A stretch of 6,727 nucleotides of DNA, from assembly GCF_937976265.1 (NCBI RefSeq), contig NZ_CALJRX010000149.1, forward strand, positions 1 through 6,727, in the 5' to 3' direction. The notes beneath the pieces were generated by a model. The model ran no database searches, was not told the DNA's origin, and was given only the letters and a program-made list of their open reading frames with translations. The translations under genes were made by a program, and so were the position numbers. Positions 3,862-6,727 of the stretch are shown here, piece by piece (the stretch's first letter is position 1; each line of letters starts with the position of its first letter). This stretch comes from an uncultured Haemophilus sp. Its GTDB lineage: Bacteria; Pseudomonadota; Gammaproteobacteria; Enterobacterales; Pasteurellaceae.

Positions 3862-6597
3862 ATGCGAAAGCGTTGCCTGTGGGCTTTGATTATTTTGTTG
3901 CTGTTGATCGTAGTAAGCGTTGGCTTAGTATGCGTTTTTGCGACCCCGAAACGTGTGGAACAACTTGCAAATCATTTTTTAGCACCGCATTATCACATTG
4001 AATTAGCCGATGATTGGCAATGGGAAACAACAGGTTTAACGCTGCCAGAGCTAAAAGTGAAAACCGACCAATGTACGCTTGTGAACCTGAATAATACTCA
4101 GGTGACTTGGTGGAATACGCGTAGTCTTGATGTTGAAAAGGCGAGCTTGAATTATGATTGTTTAACCCATTTACCCAGTGATAATACCGAAAAAACACCG
4201 CCAAATTTGACCGCACTTTGGGCTGCATTACCTATTTCTGATGTCAAAATTAAACACTTTCAATTAATGAATACCGAGGCACTGAAACAAGCCGCTTTGC
4301 AGCCTTTTTTATCGGCTGATTGGGCGTTAGACGCAAACTATAACGGCAACCAATTAGCACTCGAAGCTCAAGCCAATAATGACGGGCTTGAGCTGCATCA
4401 TCAATCTACTGTCACACCACAAGATGGCATTTTCCAATGGGCGGGCAGTACCGACATCAAACAAGCGGGAGATAAAACCTACGATCTTCATTTCTCGGCG
4501 AATTTTGCTCCTGATCTTTCTCAACTCCCTCAACAAGGTAATGTCTTATTTAACTGGAATAACCCAGAACTAGCCGTCAAAAAAGGCGAGGCAAAAGTGT
4601 CGTGGCAAGGGGCGGATGGCCAGTTAAATGCTCAGGATTTAACGGCTAATTCACCATTGTTGGATGTGCCTTTTGTATTCACTAAAGACGGCTTAGATAT
4701 TTCATGGGGGAAATTTTATTGGACCTTCGACAGTTATCAACCGATTAAAGGCTTCCTTGGATTATCTATTCACCGTGCTGCAGAAGGCTTGTTGCCGTTA
4801 AGCATTGATATGAACGTGATCGTGCAAACCTTTGGTGAGTTTGGTAAAGGGGAGATCGTGATTTCAGGTAAAAATGGTGAAATCGGCGGTGGCGATGACA
4901 ATAATGAATTGGATTTCGAGCTGAAAACACGCGGGGATTTACGTTATAACGCTACCGTGGCACTCACTAATTTAACTTATCATCTCGGCGGGATTTTTAC
5001 GCATCCAATGGTGTATTTTTATCCGGGGTCGGTTTTTAAAATGGATACTGTGCAACCAGATACCAAATTACATGTTCGTTTACCGTTAGATGACATTATT
5101 ATCGGTCGTTATGGCTTAGAAGGGCGTTTGCAGGCAACGTTGAATGGCACAACTCCGCAGTTTGAAAATCTCAATCTAAAATTAGACGGAAACGCCTACG
5201 AGTTTATTGCGGGTATTAAAACTGTGTTTGACTTGCGGGATGAAGAACATAAGTTGAAGTCAGTGGAAAAACAAGCGACAAACCGTTGGGATTGGACAAT
5301 CAATGGCAGTGCAAACTGGAAATCTTTAAATACGCCAGTCAAAATGGAAGGGAAAGGATTTTGGGAGGCCGATCATATTGAATTAAATCAACTTTCTGCT
5401 CACTCCAAAGAAGTCAAAATGAAAGAGGTAAAAATGGCACCACTTTCGTTGGAACTTAAAGATCGACTCCGCTGGGATTATGAAGAAGAGCATATTCGAG
5501 GTTTATTGCAAGCGAAAACAGATTGGATTGAACTGGCTTATGGCGGCCGCTTTGTTTCGCCGATTTTCAGTTTAGGTATTGAAGGAGAAAGCATCAATCA
5601 TTTTAATTTGGCTGGGGATTTAAAAGCGGGTGAACTTGGTCCGTTGGATGTATCCGCCGTGTATCAGAATACCGCACTTTCAGGCAAAATCAGCTGGAAA
5701 GAACAATCTGCAAAAGTATTCCAATCACTTTTCCCTCAACAATGGAATTGGATAATTCATGAGGGCAGCATTAAAGGGCAGAGTGAATTTGCAATCAATG
5801 ACAATGGCGTGAAGATGAAGGGGGAGCTGAATCTTAAAAATGGCAAAATCACTATGCCAGATGGCGAGATTTATGGCTTGAACATTCGCTTCCCGATGAA
5901 TTATGAAAACTCGGCATTGCAAGTGGCTTCGGGTAAACCGATCCATATTTCGACTCAAAATATTCGCTATGGTGCGCTTTCCGTTGCAAATGGGGAATTG
6001 GATTTGTTTGGGCGTTATCCAAACACCATGAAAAATCCGCTTACCTTGAGAAATGTGAAACTTTCTTTATTCGATGGTGTATTAACGGTGCCTCAGCTCA
6101 GTTTTCCACAAAGCAAAATGGCGACGCTTTCTTTCACCAATATTGATTTAGCCCAAGTATTAGCTTTAGCACAATACAATCAAGTAACCTTAACCGGTCG
6201 CGTCAATGCGACCATGCCATTTTGGCTTGGTCACAAGGAATGTTTGATTTGTAATGGCACATTGGAACAAGTGGGGAATGTCTCCATCAAATTAACCGAT
6301 GAAATGGTGAAAGGGCTGAAAAAAGGCGGTTGGACAGAAAATATTTTGGTGGATTTATTAAAAGAAATTGAACTACAAAATTCCCACGCGGCGGTGACGC
6401 TCGATCCGAAAGGCCAAATGACATTGCGTGCGAGTATTAGCGGATTTAATCCAACTAAGCGAACCAATAATCCGATAACGTTAAATTATACACACCAAGA
6501 AAATATGTTTGAATTGTGGAATATGATTGACTATGGCTCGCAATTTGAACAAAATCTGCAATATAAACTTTATAAGCAATTAGACAAAGACAAATGA
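3862..6597 (+). CDS. ydbH: YdbH-type AsmA-like protein, periplasm-spanning, linked to phospholipid transport
   Basis: YdbH belongs with TamB and YhdP to the AsmA-like proteins that redundantly support phospholipid movement from the inner to the outer membrane in E. coli. The product here is 911 residues, slightly longer than E. coli YdbH at about 880. One membrane anchor lies at about residues 6-27 (ALIILLLLIVVSVGLVCVF) after a basic MRKR start, so the bulk is periplasmic. The remainder is beta-rich, with many alternating hydrophobic/polar stretches and NG/DG turns, as expected for an elongated beta-groove. The C-terminal end (WNMIDYGSQFEQNLQYKLYKQL) has the YdbH-family look. I chose the ATG at 3862 because GGGGA lies 4-8 bases upstream; an in-frame TTG at 3835 would add nine residues but has no properly spaced site. 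The following lipoprotein gene overlaps by 4 bases (ATGA), and its YnbE-type product strongly supports this identification. Cysteines outside the anchor occur as two possible pairs (71/100 and 794/797). Two uptake sequences lie in the gene. Old database names such as dicarboxylate transport protein for this family are misleading. Confidence 0.88.
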   Translation: MRKRCLWALIILLLLIVVSVGLVCVFATPKRVEQLANHFLAPHYHIELADDWQWETTGLTLPELKVKTDQCTLVNLNNTQVTWWNTRSLDVEKASLNYDCLTHLPSDNTEKTPPNLTALWAALPISDVKIKHFQLMNTEALKQAALQPFLSADWALDANYNGNQLALEAQANNDGLELHHQSTVTPQDGIFQWAGSTDIKQAGDKTYDLHFSANFAPDLSQLPQQGNVLFNWNNPELAVKKGEAKVSWQGADGQLNAQDLTANSPLLDVPFVFTKDGLDISWGKFYWTFDSYQPIKGFLGLSIHRAAEGLLPLSIDMNVIVQTFGEFGKGEIVISGKNGEIGGGDDNNELDFELKTRGDLRYNATVALTNLTYHLGGIFTHPMVYFYPGSVFKMDTVQPDTKLHVRLPLDDIIIGRYGLEGRLQATLNGTTPQFENLNLKLDGNAYEFIAGIKTVFDLRDEEHKLKSVEKQATNRWDWTINGSANWKSLNTPVKMEGKGFWEADHIELNQLSAHSKEVKMKEVKMAPLSLELKDRLRWDYEEEHIRGLLQAKTDWIELAYGGRFVSPIFSLGIEGESINHFNLAGDLKAGELGPLDVSAVYQNTALSGKISWKEQSAKVFQSLFPQQWNWIIHEGSIKGQSEFAINDNGVKMKGELNLKNGKITMPDGEIYGLNIRFPMNYENSALQVASGKPIHISTQNIRYGALSVANGELDLFGRYPNTMKNPLTLRNVKLSLFDGVLTVPQLSFPQSKMATLSFTNIDLAQVLALAQYNQVTLTGRVNATMPFWLGHKECLICNGTLEQVGNVSIKLTDEMVKGLKKGGWTENILVDLLKEIELQNSHAAVTLDPKGQMTLRASISGFNPTKRTNNPITLNYTHQENMFELWNMIDYGSQFEQNLQYKLYKQLDKDK
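4210..4218 (-). repeat. DNA uptake signal sequence (exact core, 5' part of ydbH)
   Basis: ACCGCACTT on the plus strand, the reverse complement of the core. It is in frame and encodes Thr117-Ala118-Leu119 of the YdbH-type protein. Confidence 0.85.
5671..5679 (-). repeat. DNA uptake signal sequence (exact core, middle of ydbH)
   Basis: ACCGCACTT on the plus strand, again in frame as Thr604-Ala605-Leu606 of the YdbH-type protein. Confidence 0.85.
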
Positions 6598-6727
6598 TAA
6601 AACACCTTAAATTTCAACCGCACTTTTTTATTTTAGCAGCAATGTTTACACTCACGGCTTGCACGCCAACCATTCAATTGGACACACCAAAGGAAGGCAT
6701 CACCATTAATATGAATGTGGTGGTGGA
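6594..6727 (+). CDS. ynbE: YnbE-type outer-membrane lipoprotein, 5' part only (runs off right edge)
   Basis: The start ATG (6594) overlaps the stop of the ydbH-type gene as ATGA, and 44 codons are visible before the window ends. Residues 1-22 form a lipoprotein signal peptide with basic residues (K3, H4, K6), a hydrophobic stretch FFILAAMFTL and lipobox LTAC, giving lipidated Cys23. The next residue is Thr, not Asp, so outer-membrane sorting is expected. The mature part TPTIQLDTPKEGITINMNV closely matches the start of E. coli YnbE, a protein of about 60 residues, so roughly 15-20 residues should be missing here. YnbE is known to bind the C-terminal end of YdbH by beta-strand augmentation, completing a bridge between the membranes. 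In enterobacteria YdbL, encoded next, controls YnbE multimerisation, and a ydbL-like gene is expected just beyond the window. The ribosome binding site is weak, so translation is probably coupled to the upstream gene. An uptake sequence overlaps codons 8-11 of the signal peptide. Confidence 0.87.
   Translation, partial: MIKHLKFQPHFFILAAMFTLTACTPTIQLDTPKEGITINMNVVV
6617..6625 (-). repeat. DNA uptake signal sequence (exact core, ynbE signal peptide)
   Basis: ACCGCACTT on the plus strand. Read on the minus strand, the core is followed by TGAAATTTAAGG and then TTTTATC, a good fit to the extended uptake signal with two AT-rich runs. It overlaps codons 8-11 (Gln-Pro-His-Phe) of the lipoprotein gene. 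Confidence 0.9.

Noticed and set aside
5408..5445. A small local duplication in YdbH (EVKMKEVKM)
   Set aside because: It is too short to mean more than a chance or slippage repeat in a lysine-rich beta region, and it does not disturb the frame.
1..6727. Search for CRISPR repeats, tRNA or rRNA genes, insertion sequences, phage or toxin-antitoxin genes
   Set aside because: Apart from the gap at 345-413, the divergent region near 3043-3336 and a 48-base gap at 3814-3861, nearly all bases lie in the recognised genes. I saw no such elements by eye.

Overview
The window looks like a chromosomal segment of a Pasteurellaceae bacterium. It carries six exact copies of the 9-base DNA uptake core AAGTGCGGT (either strand), the signature of the Haemophilus/Aggregatibacter/Pasteurella branch of natural transformers. 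Its proteins resemble their enterobacterial counterparts closely, and its base composition is moderately AT-rich throughout. I see no insertion sequence, phage gene, CRISPR array, tRNA or rRNA, and no sign of recent transfer.

Left part, minus strand (1-3200). A complete mannose-family phosphotransferase operon reads right to left: manX (fused IIA-IIB), manY (IIC) and manZ (IID), ending in a strong hairpin terminator at 370-401. Upstream of manX are a good candidate CRP site (centre near 3179.5) and plausible -35/-10 boxes, which fits cAMP-dependent control of a sugar PTS. Together the three proteins would take phosphate from HPr and import and phosphorylate a hexose, most likely mannose, glucose or amino sugars. 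Beyond the terminator, still on the minus strand, is the 5' part of a gene for an unrecognised small membrane protein with two transmembrane helices and a charged helical tail. It runs off the left edge.

Middle (3043-3336). This is a divergent intergenic region of about 290 bases. It holds the man control signals, one intergenic uptake sequence with a good AT-rich extension, a 7-base inverted repeat and a weak promoter for the rightward genes.

Right part, plus strand (3337-6727). A YdcZ-type (DUF606) half-size DMT transporter is followed after 48 bases by a large ydbH-type gene, whose product is an AsmA-like inner-membrane-anchored periplasmic protein. That gene overlaps by 4 bases (ATGA) a gene for a YnbE-type outer-membrane lipoprotein cut by the right edge. 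YdbH and YnbE are known partners in a bridge between the two membranes, linked to phospholipid transport to the outer membrane. In enterobacteria the next gene is ydbL, so a ydbL-like gene is expected just outside the window.

Overall this is ordinary core-type gene content. I found no convincing new system. The items most worth a second look are the uptake sequences (four of the five genic copies are in one reading frame, one is in a domain linker and one is in a signal peptide), the inferred CRP control, the cysteine pairs in YdbH and the unidentified membrane protein at the left edge.
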